The notes: generated by a model not told the origin, from the sequence alone. A DNA stretch of 64,000 bases from Sediminibacterium sp. KACHI17 (GCF_040362915.1 NZ_AP029612.1:2356001-2420000), one strand, 5' to 3'. Counted from the first letter of the stretch, positions 8,442 through 17,455 are shown. Numbers and translations: made by a program.

Positions 8442-8789
8442 ATGCCTGATTTCATTTATAACGGGAGAGTTTACTATAATCCGGTTCAATTAGTGATGGA
8501 ACAGATAGGAGGAACCTGGAAAGCGCCGATCCTATGGCGATTGAACAACCAAGTCATGCGCTATAGTGAATTGCGAAAAGACATTCCACATATATCAGAT
8601 AAAATGCTGACTACACAGCTTAGAGAGTTAGAGTTTGACGGTTATATCGAACGCAAAGTTTTTCCTGTGGTTCCACCCAGAACAGAATACTCACTAACGG
8701 AAAAAGGAAAAGACATCATGCAACTGATTACTGTTATCAGAAACTATGGACTCAAAATGATCGAAGAGCATCAACGATCTACAACTTAA
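8442..8789 (+). CDS. HxlR-family transcriptional regulator
   Basis: Winged-helix regulator of 115 residues: IGGTWKAPILWRL, then the recognition segment RYSELRKDIPHISDKMLTTQLRELE and the wing VPPRTEYSLTEKGK are all diagnostic of HxlR/MarR-like DUF24 proteins. Many family members sense electrophiles or oxidants through a Cys just before the IGG motif; here that region reads YYNPVQ (Asn13) and the whole protein has no cysteine, so a thiol switch is ruled out. It is divergently transcribed from the DJ-1/hydrolase unit, which it probably represses. Confidence 0.9.
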   Translation: MPDFIYNGRVYYNPVQLVMEQIGGTWKAPILWRLNNQVMRYSELRKDIPHISDKMLTTQLRELEFDGYIERKVFPVVPPRTEYSLTEKGKDIMQLITVIRNYGLKMIEEHQRSTT

Positions 8790-9004
8790 TGTCATTGAAC
8801 TGTCATGAAAATCATGATCGATCCCGTCTGGATGTTTTAACGTTATCAATACATCCAATCGCTGAAACCCTTGTCAACATTGAATTTTGGGTGTTTGTGA
8901 TTAATAAACGAAACTTTTTTTTCTGCATTTCGTCAATCGCTTTTCTTTTCTCGTAAGTAAGTGTGTATGATTTCAAAACAACTTGCACCCGATTCAAAAA
9001 GAAA

Positions 9005-11251
9005 ATGATGAACAGAAGAATGATAGCCCTTTTATTAGGGACTTTAATTGTAACAACGACAGATGCACAGGAAAAAGAAAGCAAAACCAAGATCGATAGC
9101 TCTTTCTTTCATGCAAAATTTTTGCCTGATATCACATTAGTGGGCAGATATACCAAAGCAGATATACATTTCTTGCCAGAAATCGTAGGCACAACGATCA
9201 ATGCCGGAAAAAAGAATGCCTTGATCATGATGGATAATGTACAAGGCAATGTAGTGACCAATACCATGCGTCAGGTCATGGCCAAAGTACCCGGTATTCA
9301 GATCTGGGAAAGTGATCCGAGTGGTATTCAAATTGGTATTGCGGCACGTGGATTGAGTCCGAATCGTAGCTGGGAGTTTAATCTTCGTCAGAATGGTTAT
9401 GATATCAGTAGCGATCCTTTTGGTTATCCGGAAGCATATTATACACCTCAGTTAAATTCAGTTCAAAGAGTTCAGGTGCTTCGTGGTGCTGCCAGTTTAC
9501 AGTATGGTCCTCAGTTTGGAGGTATGGTAAACTTCATCATGAAAGATGGAAGTGAGATCAATAAACCGTTCCAATATGAATCACAGCAAACAGCAGGAAG
9601 CTTTGGCCTGTTCAATTCTTATAATGCAATCGGTGGTGAAAATGGCAAGACTCATTATTATGCATTTTGGGATCACCGCCGAGGTGATGGCTTTCGTGAG
9701 AACAGCGGATTCAAAGTGAACACAGCTTTTGGAAATTTTTCATGGAACATCAATAAGCGATTGAAAGTTGGATTGGAGATCACTCATTTTGATTATGTAA
9801 GTCAGCAGCCTGGTGGACTTACAGATGCTCAGTTTGCACAAGATGCCTACAAGAGTTTGCGTCAAAGAAATTGGTTTGAAGTGAAATGGAACATGGCGGC
9901 TTTGAATGTTGATTATACGATCAATGATAAGAGCAGATTGAATGTAAAGACTTTTGCCATGACAGGTGATCGTAACAGTGTTGGTTTTATGCAGACACCT
10001 AATATTGCTGATACCATCAATGCTACCACACTGCGCTATAATAATCGCAGAGTAGATATCGATCGATACAGAAATTTTGGAATAGAAGCTCGTTATATTA
10101 CCGACTATCAGATCGGTAAGATGAGAAATACTTTATCTGCAGGTATTCGTTATTTCAGAGGAAGAACAGATCGTTTACAAAATGGGAAAGGGGATACAGG
10201 ATCAGATTATAACCTGAATATTCTCGAACCGTTTCCAACAGATTTAAATTTTATCACGAACAATACAGCCTTCTTTGCTGAAAACATGTTCAGAATCGGA
10301 GACAAACTTGTGATCATACCCGGTGTGCGTGTAGAAAATATTCAGAATGAAGCAGATGGCAGAGTAGGCCTCAGCGGCAATACCGAATTAAAAATCAACA
10401 ATCAAAATAGAACTCGTCGTTTTGTTCTTCCGGGCGTAGGAGCTGAATATCATATCGGTCAAACAGAGATCTATGCGAACTATTCACAAGCATATCGTCC
10501 GGTATTATTCAGTGATTTAACGGGTAATCCGACAACAGATGTGATCGATCAGAATTTGAAAGATGCAAAAGGATACAATATTGATCTCGGTTATCGTGGA
10601 CGTATCAAAGAATATCTCTTCTTTGATGTAAGTGGTTATTTGTTACAATACAATAATCGAATCGGGTTGATCGCTCAGCAAAGATTAGATGGTAGCTTTT
10701 ATAATCTCCGTACCAATGTAGGCAATAGTCGCAGCAGAGGTGTGGAAGCATTGGTAGAGTTTAGTCCATTCAAAGCCTGGGGAGTAAAACCAGTATTCGG
10801 AAACCTTACTGTATTTGTTTCATTGGCATTCATCAATGCGCAGTATGATAATCTACGTGTGATCACTCGTCAGGGAAATACATTGGTGGAATCTAATCTG
10901 AAAAACAAAAAAGTAGAAAATGCACCGGAAAGAATTTATCGTACCGGCATCACCTACAGCAGAAAACAATTAACGGTTACTGCACAATACAGTTATGTAT
11001 CAGAAGCATACAGCGACGCGAATAATACTATTATACCAACATCAAATGGTGTGAATGGATTGATCCCAGCGTATGATGTGGTAGATATCAGTGGTACTTA
11101 TAAATTCAGTGAAAAGTTCTTTATCAAAGGAGGTATCAATAATGTACTCGGAGAAAAATATTTTACACGAAGAGCAGGTGGTTATCCAGGTCCGGGCTTG
11201 ATGGCGGCCGAGCCAAGAAATTTCTTTATGACATTGGGCGTAAAGCTCTAA
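9005..11251 (+). CDS. TonB-dependent outer-membrane receptor (FecA-like)
   Basis: Outer-membrane active transporter of about 748 residues. It has a signal peptide (MMNRRMIALLLGTLIVTTTDAQ), a plug domain with VMAKVPGIQIWE and the conserved VQRVQVLRGAASLQYGPQFGGMVNFIMK, and a 22-strand-type barrel ending ...RNFFMTLGVKL. The closest named relatives by plug motif are ferric dicitrate or siderophore receptors. There is no N-terminal carboxypeptidase-like domain and no SusD partner, so glycan uptake is unlikely. The frame opens at 8963, but the methionine at 9005 begins the signal peptide. It is monocistronic and ends in a terminator. The ligand is unknown. Confidence 0.9.
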   Translation: MMNRRMIALLLGTLIVTTTDAQEKESKTKIDSSFFHAKFLPDITLVGRYTKADIHFLPEIVGTTINAGKKNALIMMDNVQGNVVTNTMRQVMAKVPGIQIWESDPSGIQIGIAARGLSPNRSWEFNLRQNGYDISSDPFGYPEAYYTPQLNSVQRVQVLRGAASLQYGPQFGGMVNFIMKDGSEINKPFQYESQQTAGSFGLFNSYNAIGGENGKTHYYAFWDHRRGDGFRENSGFKVNTAFGNFSWNINKRLKVGLEITHFDYVSQQPGGLTDAQFAQDAYKSLRQRNWFEVKWNMAALNVDYTINDKSRLNVKTFAMTGDRNSVGFMQTPNIADTINATTLRYNNRRVDIDRYRNFGIEARYITDYQIGKMRNTLSAGIRYFRGRTDRLQNGKGDTGSDYNLNILEPFPTDLNFITNNTAFFAENMFRIGDKLVIIPGVRVENIQNEADGRVGLSGNTELKINNQNRTRRFVLPGVGAEYHIGQTEIYANYSQAYRPVLFSDLTGNPTTDVIDQNLKDAKGYNIDLGYRGRIKEYLFFDVSGYLLQYNNRIGLIAQQRLDGSFYNLRTNVGNSRSRGVEALVEFSPFKAWGVKPVFGNLTVFVSLAFINAQYDNLRVITRQGNTLVESNLKNKKVENAPERIYRTGITYSRKQLTVTAQYSYVSEAYSDANNTIIPTSNGVNGLIPAYDVVDISGTYKFSEKFFIKGGINNVLGEKYFTRRAGGYPGPGLMAAEPRNFFMTLGVKL

Positions 11252-11253
11252 AT

Positions 11254-11286
11254 AAAAACCCCGAATTTTATTCGGGGTTTTTATTT
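11254..11286. terminator. bidirectional terminator between convergent genes
   Basis: AAAACCCCGAA / TTCGGGGTTTTT stem with a short TTTTA loop; it serves the receptor gene and, on the other strand, overlaps the end of the acetyltransferase gene. Confidence 0.85.
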
Positions 11287-11977
11287 ACGCTATTTCCTTC
11301 TTCTTGAATATTGCAAAATAAATATCTGCTCTGATCTCAAACCCCAGCTTTTCATACAGTTTGATCGCACCTGCATTGTCTTGTCGCACATGTAAAAACG
11401 GTGTTTTACCTGCATCATAAATACCGGAACATACTTGTTGCGTGAGGGCTGCTGCATATCCTTTTCCCAGATGTGCAGGATCTGTACAGATAGCGCTCAC
11501 TTCTGTAAAATGATGGGTCTGCAAGCGTTGTCCGGCCATAGAAACCAGTTGATCCTCTTCAAAAATGCCATAATAATGACCAAATTCAATGGTTTTATTA
11601 CCAAAAGGACCAGGCTTGATTTTTTCGGTAAGCTTTAGCATTTGCGGAACATCTTCATTAGATAACTTTCTAATGATAGCATGATGTGGGTGTTGATTAG
11701 AAAATGTTTTCGTAGCAACCATCTGATACAGTGGTAATGATAACTGTATCTGTATCGTATCTGGAATTGTTATTTCTCTGGCGATCAAAACAAAAAAAGA
11801 TCTATCTGCGGGAAGATATTGCTGTAGTGCATCATGATCTTTTTGATCCCAGTTCTTGAGTGCAAATAAAGGAGAGATTTCTTTCGGAAAATATTTTAGT
11901 TGATCAGTACCTGCATTCAGGTATTGTTGATGCGTACTCAAAGCTTCCCATATGGCGTTATCAAGAACATTGACCAT
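11285..11977 (-). CDS. GNAT-family N-acetyltransferase
   Basis: A 230-residue protein whose C-terminal half is a GNAT/FR47-like acetyl-CoA-dependent acetyltransferase: VSAICTDPAHLGKGYAAAL contains the pyrophosphate-binding motif (LGKGYA), followed by FLHVRQDNAGAIKLYEKLGF, the classical motif B. The N-terminal 110 residues are divergent and may form a second degenerate GNAT lobe. No signal peptide. The substrate is unknown. It is transcribed alone, convergent with the TonB-dependent receptor gene. Confidence 0.88.
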   Translation of the reverse strand: MVNVLDNAIWEALSTHQQYLNAGTDQLKYFPKEISPLFALKNWDQKDHDALQQYLPADRSFFVLIAREITIPDTIQIQLSLPLYQMVATKTFSNQHPHHAIIRKLSNEDVPQMLKLTEKIKPGPFGNKTIEFGHYYGIFEEDQLVSMAGQRLQTHHFTEVSAICTDPAHLGKGYAAALTQQVCSGIYDAGKTPFLHVRQDNAGAIKLYEKLGFEIRADIYFAIFKKKEIA

Positions 11978-12093
11978 ACTATAAAGGTAACAGTACTCAT
12001 GAAACCATTCTTCATCGTGATAAAAAAGTTAAAGCAATTACTGCGGCATTTCTATCCCGATCTTTTGTGTAATTTCAAGACAAATTCTTGATC

Positions 12094-12765
12094 ATGCGAA
12101 AGATAGTGATTGTAATAAGTATGCAATGCCTGATGGTATTATCGGCTGTAATTACACAAGCGCAAGAGTGGACACCCGAGCAACAGGTGGAATTATTCGG
12201 TTATTGTGAGAAACCTGCTTTGATCAAACAGTTGAAAATATCGGAAGCAGTAGCAGATAAAATTGGACAGATTCATTACTGGGCCAGACTTACAAAGATC
12301 AAGATCGAAGCGAATGCCAGTGATACTTTTGCTACGGCAGGGGAGGTAGAGGAAGAAGTAGTAAAGAAATATCGGTCACTTTCTTTGTCAAGTGATCAGG
12401 TTAAATCATTGGTAGAGCGCAGAAAGAAAAGTTTAACCGAGCCTTGTGAAGTCATCACATTGACGGTGAATCGCAATTATGATACGATCGCTAAACCGCA
12501 ATTACAATTGCAGTTTCGCAATAAATTCAGACGTACACTAATGGATAAACTGGAAGTAAATGGAAAGCAGGCTGATATGTTGATAGAAGCAGAGGTATGG
12601 AAACAAAAAGAAGCATTAGAGATTGCCAAAATACCAGAAACCGATTTTGAACGTATTCGTAAAACAGTATCGATGTACAAAGAGTTAGAACGGAAATACG
12701 GTTTTATCGGTATTACAGAACAGCAGAAGGAATGGGCAAAGAGTATTTTCAAAGGCTCAGAGTGA
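12094..12765 (+). CDS. secreted helical protein, unknown function
   Basis: A 223-residue exported protein. The signal peptide MRKIVIVISMQCLMVLSAVITQAQ starts at the ATG at 12094 (an in-frame TTG at 12088 adds only two residues). The mature part is highly charged and predicted helical (many Lys/Glu, e.g. EVEEEVVKKYRSLSLSSDQVKSLVERRKKS), with repeated segments of the form helix-LxxxQxxxL that recall Spy/LTXXQ-like periplasmic helical proteins, but I cannot assign a family. It is flanked by genes on the opposite strand and is probably monocistronic. Confidence 0.65.
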   Translation: MRKIVIVISMQCLMVLSAVITQAQEWTPEQQVELFGYCEKPALIKQLKISEAVADKIGQIHYWARLTKIKIEANASDTFATAGEVEEEVVKKYRSLSLSSDQVKSLVERRKKSLTEPCEVITLTVNRNYDTIAKPQLQLQFRNKFRRTLMDKLEVNGKQADMLIEAEVWKQKEALEIAKIPETDFERIRKTVSMYKELERKYGFIGITEQQKEWAKSIFKGSE

Positions 12766-12778
12766 TAGGATCTAAGGA

Positions 12779-12937
12779 TCATTCATATCGGTTTTCATCT
12801 TTTGTATCGTTGTGCACTTCAAAATCATGATAGAGTTCTTCTTCTAATGTTTTTCGATCGATCCTACTTCTGTATACAAGGAATATAATCAGTGCGCTGG
12901 AGATAAGTAAAGTGAGTACGATCAATCCAAGCTGCAT
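12779..12937 (-). CDS. small single-pass membrane protein (52 aa)
   Basis: A short reading frame coding for 52 residues from ATG at 12937. Residues 2-22 form one hydrophobic segment (LGLIVLTLLISSALIIFLVY), followed by a basic stop-transfer (RSRIDRKT) and an acidic tail (LEEELYHDFEVHNDTKDENRYE). The basic residues after the segment predict a cytoplasmic C-terminus. AAAGAAAG upstream is a weak ribosome-binding site. The strong TM/charge pattern and its filling of an otherwise empty 256-nt gap support a real gene. It resembles small CcoS-like or accessory membrane subunits only in overall layout; no function is claimed. Confidence 0.55.
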   Translation of the reverse strand: MQLGLIVLTLLISSALIIFLVYRSRIDRKTLEEELYHDFEVHNDTKDENRYE

Positions 12938-13021
12938 ATATAGACTTTCTTTAAAGTTACCTGACTTTTATCAGTGTATTGCTATGAATGTTCCGTTACC
13001 TTGCGCTCTTAACCCTTAGAA

Positions 13022-13603
13022 ATGAAATTGGAAGAAATCCTTTTGAACAGAAGTAATCAATCGTGTGAGTTATGTTCCTCAAAAGCATCTTTACAGATGT
13101 ATAAGGTTCCGCCGCAAGACCATGCTTATGCTGAGAATACCGTCATGATCTGTAGTAAATGTCTGGCACAGGTAGAGAAGAAAGAGCCATTAGACTATGA
13201 CCATTGGCGATCACTTACCGAAACCATGTGGAGTGAAATTCCCGGCGTACAAGTCATGGCATGGAGAATGCTGAATCGACTCAGTAAAGAAAGTTGGGCT
13301 GCAGACCAATTAGATATGTTATATCTCGATGAAGAAAACCTCTCTTGGGCTAAAGCCACCGGTGATCATGAAAATGATGGTGAAGCAGAGTTGCACACGG
13401 ATGCCTATGGAAATTTTTTGCAGGAAGGTGATACGGTGATCCTTACAAAGTCATTGGATATAAAAGGTACGAGTATGAGTGCCAAAGTAGGAACGGTAGT
13501 GAAAAATATCCGATTGGTAAAAGACAATAAAGAACAAATTGAAGGAAAGATAGAAGGGCAGATGATTGTGATATTGACGAAGTATCTAAAAAAACAGGGG
13601 TAA
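13022..13603 (+). CDS. phnA: PhnA-family zinc-ribbon protein
   Basis: A 193-residue protein with an N-terminal zinc ribbon (CELCSS at about residues 15-20, then CSKC near 48) and the C-terminal PhnA/YjdM domain (DAYGNFLQEGDTVILTKSLDIKGTSMSAKVGTVVKNIRLV...EGKIEGQMIVILTKYLKK). Despite the historical name, PhnA proteins are widespread and not tied to phosphonate use; the biochemical role is unresolved. The middle region carries an insertion (DHWRSLTETMWSEIPGVQVMAWRML) usual in the longer family members. It is transcribed alone, upstream of a tRNA gene. Confidence 0.88.
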   Translation: MKLEEILLNRSNQSCELCSSKASLQMYKVPPQDHAYAENTVMICSKCLAQVEKKEPLDYDHWRSLTETMWSEIPGVQVMAWRMLNRLSKESWAADQLDMLYLDEENLSWAKATGDHENDGEAELHTDAYGNFLQEGDTVILTKSLDIKGTSMSAKVGTVVKNIRLVKDNKEQIEGKIEGQMIVILTKYLKKQG

Positions 13604-13627
13604 TGTCCTTGGCCATCTTTTAAATGG

Positions 13628-13659
13628 TCTGGAAAATTAAGTTCAATTCATTATTTTTG
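13628..13659 (+). promoter_or_regulatory. promoter for the CAT-anticodon tRNA
   Basis: TCTG (13628-13631, one mismatch to TTTG), 20-nt spacer, TATTTTTG (13652-13659), ending about 20 nt before the tRNA. Confidence 0.5.
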
Positions 13660-13679
13660 CCGCCTCAACCGCAAGGTTG

Positions 13680-13753
13680 GGGCCTATAGCTCAGCTGGTT
13701 AGAGCACCTGACTCATAATCAGGGGGTCCCTGGTTCAAGCCCAGGTGGGCCCA
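13680..13753 (+). tRNA. tRNA with CAT anticodon (probably Ile2, possibly Met)
   Basis: Complete cloverleaf: acceptor GGGCCTA/TGGGCCC, discriminator A13753, anticodon stem CCTGA/TCAGG with loop CTCATAA (CAT at 13714-13716), T arm CCTGG-TTCAAGC-CCAGG. Position 1 pairs with 72, arguing against initiator tRNA. C4-G69 and C5-G68 match features reported for TilS recognition in tRNA-Ile2, and the acceptor resembles tRNA-Ile, so lysidine-modified Ile2 is favoured over elongator Met. CCA is not encoded. Confidence 0.85.
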
Positions 13754-13754
13754 C

Positions 13755-13787
13755 AAAACCCATTGAAATTTTCAATGGGTTTTTTAT
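13755..13787 (+). terminator. terminator after the CAT-anticodon tRNA
   Basis: AAACCCATTGAAA / TTTCAATGGGTTT-type stem followed by TTTTTT. Confidence 0.85.
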
Positions 13788-13848
13788 TGTATCAATATGG
13801 CGATCTCCCGACCTATATCGGATGAGTTAAAAAAGAATATCACTTAAA

Positions 13849-14640
13849 ATGAAAAACCTATTTATTAAATCACAAGATGGAATTGATATTCATTGTCTTG
13901 TATCAGAGCCGAAAACAACTGCACTAATATTTGTACATGGATGGCTTGGAAATGCCAATTGGTGGAATCATCAACAAGTTTATTTTGAAAAAACATATAG
14001 GGTAGTTCAAATCGATTTGCCTGGCAGAGGACAATCTGGAAATGGACGTAAGAAATGGTCTTCCACCCAATATGCCTACGATATTAAAGCTGTTGCTGAT
14101 AGTATTGAGGCAGAAAAAATTATTTTAATAGGGCATTCTATGTCTGGACCTTATGTACTAGAGGCCTCATTAATGATTCCTCAAACTAAAATGGTCGTCT
14201 TAGTTGATACCTTGAAGAATATGGATCAGCTAATGAATTATCAGCAAGCAAATAAATTGCTCTTTACCGCATATCGAAATGACTTTAGTGAAGCAATAAA
14301 ACAGCTTTTACCTAAATTTCTATACTCACCGGCTACTCCTATTTCAATTATAAAACAATTGGAATATGAATTTTTACGAAGTACGCCTGAATATGCGATA
14401 GATTCAATTGGTCCACTTTACAAAATGGCAATCACTGAAATAGCGAAACAAATTCAAATCCCAGTCAGGGCAATTAATTCTGACCTTACCCCTACGATCA
14501 AAAGTTCACTTAAGAAATACCTTAAAAATTTTGAATTTGAAGTTATTCCCGGAACAGGGCACTACCCCATGCTTGAAAAGCCAAATGAGTTTAATGTTGC
14601 ATTAGAAAAGATACTGCGAGAAGTATCTGAATCGATTTAA
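13849..14640 (+). CDS. alpha/beta hydrolase
   Basis: Cytoplasmic alpha/beta hydrolase of 263 residues. It has the oxyanion HG motif FVHGWLGNANWW, the nucleophile elbow GHSMSG (Ser near residue 100), an acidic residue in the NSDLTP segment and the catalytic His in GTGHYPMLEKP, all in order. The fold resembles haloalkane dehalogenase/esterase relatives, but the substrate is open. The gene is more AT-rich than the ribosomal-factor genes. Its TAA overlaps, tail to tail, the stop codon of the leftward membrane gene (shared TTAA), so the two units converge without a terminator. Confidence 0.9.
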   Translation: MKNLFIKSQDGIDIHCLVSEPKTTALIFVHGWLGNANWWNHQQVYFEKTYRVVQIDLPGRGQSGNGRKKWSSTQYAYDIKAVADSIEAEKIILIGHSMSGPYVLEASLMIPQTKMVVLVDTLKNMDQLMNYQQANKLLFTAYRNDFSEAIKQLLPKFLYSPATPISIIKQLEYEFLRSTPEYAIDSIGPLYKMAITEIAKQIQIPVRAINSDLTPTIKSSLKKYLKNFEFEVIPGTGHYPMLEKPNEFNVALEKILREVSESI

Positions 14641-15056
14641 TGGAACATAAGTACTGCAACAACAACAATACATACACCTGTTAATAGTGCTAATTTTCCA
14701 AAAAGTTCCATTTTTTTGAATTGCATCTCTGTATCACCAACTTTGGCTTTACTTCCAGCATGTCCTATTAGTGTAATTAATATAACCAATATCAACACTA
14801 AGGCCAATTTGATCACTAATAAAGGCATCATCAAAATACTATTCCAATATGGGTTTATCAAATACACGCCCGAGATTAACAATAAGGTTATTCCTAAATA
14901 ACCCATTTTACTTAAAGCCAATATCTGTAGACGAAAATTTACTGCATCATTGACGGTCATCTTAGAAGTTACCGAACTTAAAAAAGCGTTTGCGAAACCT
15001 GTACCTAAACCCATTGTCAATCCTATAAAATGGAGAATCATCATTACATCTTTCAT
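14637..15056 (-). CDS. small four-helix membrane protein
   Basis: About 139 residues with four predicted transmembrane helices (around MMILHFIGLTMGLGTGFANAF, MGYLGITLLLISGVYLI, MPLLVIKLALVLILVILITL and LALLTGVCIVVVAVLMF). It resembles DUF2269-like or CopD-like small membrane proteins with a His in the first helix (LHFIGL), but the family is not certain. I chose the ATG at 15056 (MKDVMMILHF); the frame extends to 15089 with hydrophilic residues. It is the last gene of the leftward unit with the decarboxylase. Function unknown. Confidence 0.7.
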   Translation of the reverse strand: MKDVMMILHFIGLTMGLGTGFANAFLSSVTSKMTVNDAVNFRLQILALSKMGYLGITLLLISGVYLINPYWNSILMMPLLVIKLALVLILVILITLIGHAGSKAKVGDTEMQFKKMELFGKLALLTGVCIVVVAVLMFH

Positions 15057-15095
15057 TCTTTTATTTTTTATTGTTATGATATAACCCAATAATAA

Positions 15096-16565
15096 TTATT
15101 TCACTATTAAGCTTTTCATCGTATCAAATATCAATGCAACATCTTTTTCGGTAGTACGCCAATTTACAAAAGCAGCACGAATACACATTTTACCTTTATA
15201 AACAGTTGGGGTCATAAAAACTTTACCGGAAGCTGTTAAACGATGGAGGAATTGTTGCAGTTTTGATGGGTCATCATTATTAGCCAAAGTAAAACAAACC
15301 GTATTCAAACGAACTGGGGCTAATAAAATAAAATCTTCTGTTGATTGAATTTTTTGGCCAAGTAATCGTGCATTTGCAATGCTTCTTAATACTATCTCCT
15401 GGTATCCCATTTTACCGTAAGCCATTAAAGTGAACCATGCTGGTAATGCTCTCATCCTTCGTGAATTTTCAGGTAAAAAATTTAAGTAAGAAAAATTTTC
15501 TAAAGGATCTCCCAAATAAGGAGCATTGGAGTTTTGAAAAGTCTCAACTTGTAGATATCTATGTTCTTCCCTTATTAGGAAAACCCCACTATCGTATGGA
15601 ACATTCAACCATTTATGACAATCAATAGTAATACTATCAGCTAATTCCCACCCCTTTAGTAAGTAAGCATATTCAGATGTACATGCTGCAAATGCGCCAA
15701 ATGCAGCGTCAATATGCCACCAAAAATTGTATTTTCTTTTTAACAAAGAAATTGCGTGCATATCGTCAAAATCAACTGTATTTACGGTGCCACCACTGCT
15801 GATTAATAATGCGGGCTCTCCATTCAATGCTATTAATTGTTCTTCGAGTAGTTGAACATCAATAGATTCTCGATCTTCTGATATAGTATCCAACATGAGT
15901 ATATTACTGCTGCCTATGCCTAACATTGAAAGGCACTTTATTGAAGATGAGTGAGGTGTGGCGGCTATTATTTTATATGATTGTGTAACACCATGGAGGG
16001 CAACATTCTGACTTAGTTGCTTTCCGAGCCATTGACGAGCCACTGCAAGACAAGTAAAATTAGACATCGTAGCTCCTGTTACAAACCCCCCCATATAGAC
16101 GTGTGGTAAATTCAATAATTCAAGTATAAGCTTGATTGTATTCAACTCAATTTGTGCAGAAACATCACCGTTACCCCTTACTGATTGTGTATTTTGGTCA
16201 TATATACTTACTAACCAATCTCCAACTAATGCAGCGGGTGTTGTTCCTCCGGTTACAAATCCTAAATATCTTGGACCAGCTGATGCTACCATCAATTTTT
16301 CAATATTATCGTTGAACATATTTAGTGTAGCTAAAGTACCTAAACCTTCTTCTGGCAATACTGATGCTTCTATAGTACTGATGTTTGTAACTGTAGACCT
16401 ATTTGGCAACTGGCTTAAAAAATCTAAAGATTGCTTTTTAGTGATATCCAATATAGAACTTAGGTTATCTCTATCTTGATTAAGTTGTGTGTACATGGTT
16501 TGATTAAATAGTGTATAAGATATTATAGATCTATAGTAAGAAAAGTGGTCACTAAAACCAATCAT
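15096..16565 (-). CDS. PLP-dependent group II amino-acid decarboxylase
   Basis: A 489-residue pyridoxal-phosphate enzyme of the aromatic-L-amino-acid/glutamate/diaminobutyrate decarboxylase group. The aldimine Lys is in TIDCHKWLNVPYDSG (Lys318); the PLP-ring Asp is in HIDAAFGAF (Asp286); the phosphate-binding region is GFVTGATMSNFT. The actual amino acid cannot be read from these motifs. The gene begins one base after the stop of the upstream STAS-like gene, so coupling is likely and the ATG at 16565 is plausible; a second Met at residue 24 could also start the protein. It belongs to the unit driven by the conserved activator site near 17.1 kb. Confidence 0.88.
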   Translation of the reverse strand: MIGFSDHFSYYRSIISYTLFNQTMYTQLNQDRDNLSSILDITKKQSLDFLSQLPNRSTVTNISTIEASVLPEEGLGTLATLNMFNDNIEKLMVASAGPRYLGFVTGGTTPAALVGDWLVSIYDQNTQSVRGNGDVSAQIELNTIKLILELLNLPHVYMGGFVTGATMSNFTCLAVARQWLGKQLSQNVALHGVTQSYKIIAATPHSSSIKCLSMLGIGSSNILMLDTISEDRESIDVQLLEEQLIALNGEPALLISSGGTVNTVDFDDMHAISLLKRKYNFWWHIDAAFGAFAACTSEYAYLLKGWELADSITIDCHKWLNVPYDSGVFLIREEHRYLQVETFQNSNAPYLGDPLENFSYLNFLPENSRRMRALPAWFTLMAYGKMGYQEIVLRSIANARLLGQKIQSTEDFILLAPVRLNTVCFTLANNDDPSKLQQFLHRLTASGKVFMTPTVYKGKMCIRAAFVNWRTTEKDVALIFDTMKSLIVK

Positions 16566-16566
16566 T

Positions 16567-17010
16567 TTATAGATGAAAGGAGTCTATCCATTCTTTAGCA
16601 ACTGTTTCATCTGTAAAAAAACGTTCTGTTTCACAGCTGTACAATTCATCATATTTTTTGATCTTACTTTCATCCTGATGTATGTGTGCTGCGGCTTTAC
16701 ATTGAATATTTCTGGTTGTATTAGTTTTTACTGATACTTCAGGAAACATATCTAAATACCCCACTCTCCACCCATAATTTAGTAGTGTACCGGGAATCAC
16801 ATCACGAAATACTTTATGCACTTCAAAATTAACCGCCTTAAATCCGTAGAGATTTACATAAATTTTGAATTCGCTATTATCAGGGATCTGGTTTAATGTT
16901 TCTATTAATGATAATTTCCATTGAATTATATCTTGTAAATCTGCATTACCACTGATCTGGGTAGAAACTAACTTTTGACTTGGATACCATTTTGAATTTA
17001 CAGTTACCAT
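16567..17010 (-). CDS. uncharacterised protein, paralogue of the gene at 19714-20161
   Basis: About 147 residues, no signal peptide or membrane segment. Unrecognised family; the order strand-helix-strand with VNLYGFKAVNFEVHKVFRD and the ending ...WIDSFHL superficially recall STAS/SpoIIAA-like proteins. It aligns end to end with the frameshifted product at 19714-20161, both sharing SxWxPxxxLxxT, FKIxVxLxxF and YRIGYLDMFPE-like segments. The start at 17010 (MVTVNSKW) is chosen because it matches the paralogue's start and leaves a 5' leader after the predicted -7 box at 17058-17065; the frame continues to 17046. First gene of the decarboxylase unit. Confidence 0.65.
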   Translation of the reverse strand: MVTVNSKWYPSQKLVSTQISGNADLQDIIQWKLSLIETLNQIPDNSEFKIYVNLYGFKAVNFEVHKVFRDVIPGTLLNYGWRVGYLDMFPEVSVKTNTTRNIQCKAAAHIHQDESKIKKYDELYSCETERFFTDETVAKEWIDSFHL

Positions 17011-17057
17011 AACAGCTGATATAGGTTTATTAATAATTAACAGCATTGAATATTTAG

Positions 17058-17124
17058 CAAAAATCTTTAGGCTTATAAAATTGATTATTATATAATTGAT
17101 ACTTAGATGTATAAGATTTTTAGG
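17058..17124 (-). promoter_or_regulatory. regulon promoter 1: activator site plus -7 box (decarboxylase unit)
   Basis: Read leftward: AATCTTATACATCTAA (17118-17103; 14 of 16 match the site consensus AATTATATACATCTAA), then GATTTTTG (17065-17058; one mismatch to TAnnTTTG). The last G is 48 nt from the C of CATC. No -33 box is evident. Confidence 0.6.
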
Positions 17125-17413
17125 CTACTATGAATTAATTTAATAGAAGAGGCATATTAGAATAATAGCACTTAAATAATATTACTTGATCCTAAAATTT
17201 AGAATCTTGTTATCCAAAATGAATAATACATTCGTTTTAATTTTTTAACCCAAACTCGTAGAATGACTGATCATAATATATATAAGACTTGCTCTAACTA
17301 CTATTGCTTTTACTGATTACTAAATTGAGGTAAAACACTCAACTGTTGTTTCAATTTTAATTGTACTTAGTAAAAATCAATATCAAGAGGATATGCGGGT
17401 TTGCAAATTAGAA
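17125..17413. other. AT-rich intergenic stretch, nothing recognised
   Basis: Between the activator site and the hairpin beyond the MFS gene I see no reading frame with protein-like composition and no RNA gene. The sequence is strongly AT-rich with many short A/T runs. Confidence 0.6.
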
Positions 17414-17442
17414 GAGAGTAAAATATTAAACATTTTACTCTC
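17414..17442 (-). terminator. hairpin after the MFS gene, probable terminator
   Basis: Perfect 11-bp inverted repeat GAGAGTAAAAT / ATTTTACTCTC with a 7-nt loop, 14 nt after the MFS stop codon. The following T-tract is weak (TTCTAATTT), so termination may be partial. Confidence 0.55.
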
Positions 17443-17455
17443 CTCAGATCCCTGT

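Noticed and set aside
13680..13753. Initiator tRNA-fMet
   Set aside because: The 1-72 pair G-C is formed, whereas bacterial initiators have an unpaired 1-72 position.
17414..17442. Mobile-element terminal inverted repeat
   Set aside because: No transposase is present and the hairpin is placed as a terminator after the MFS gene.
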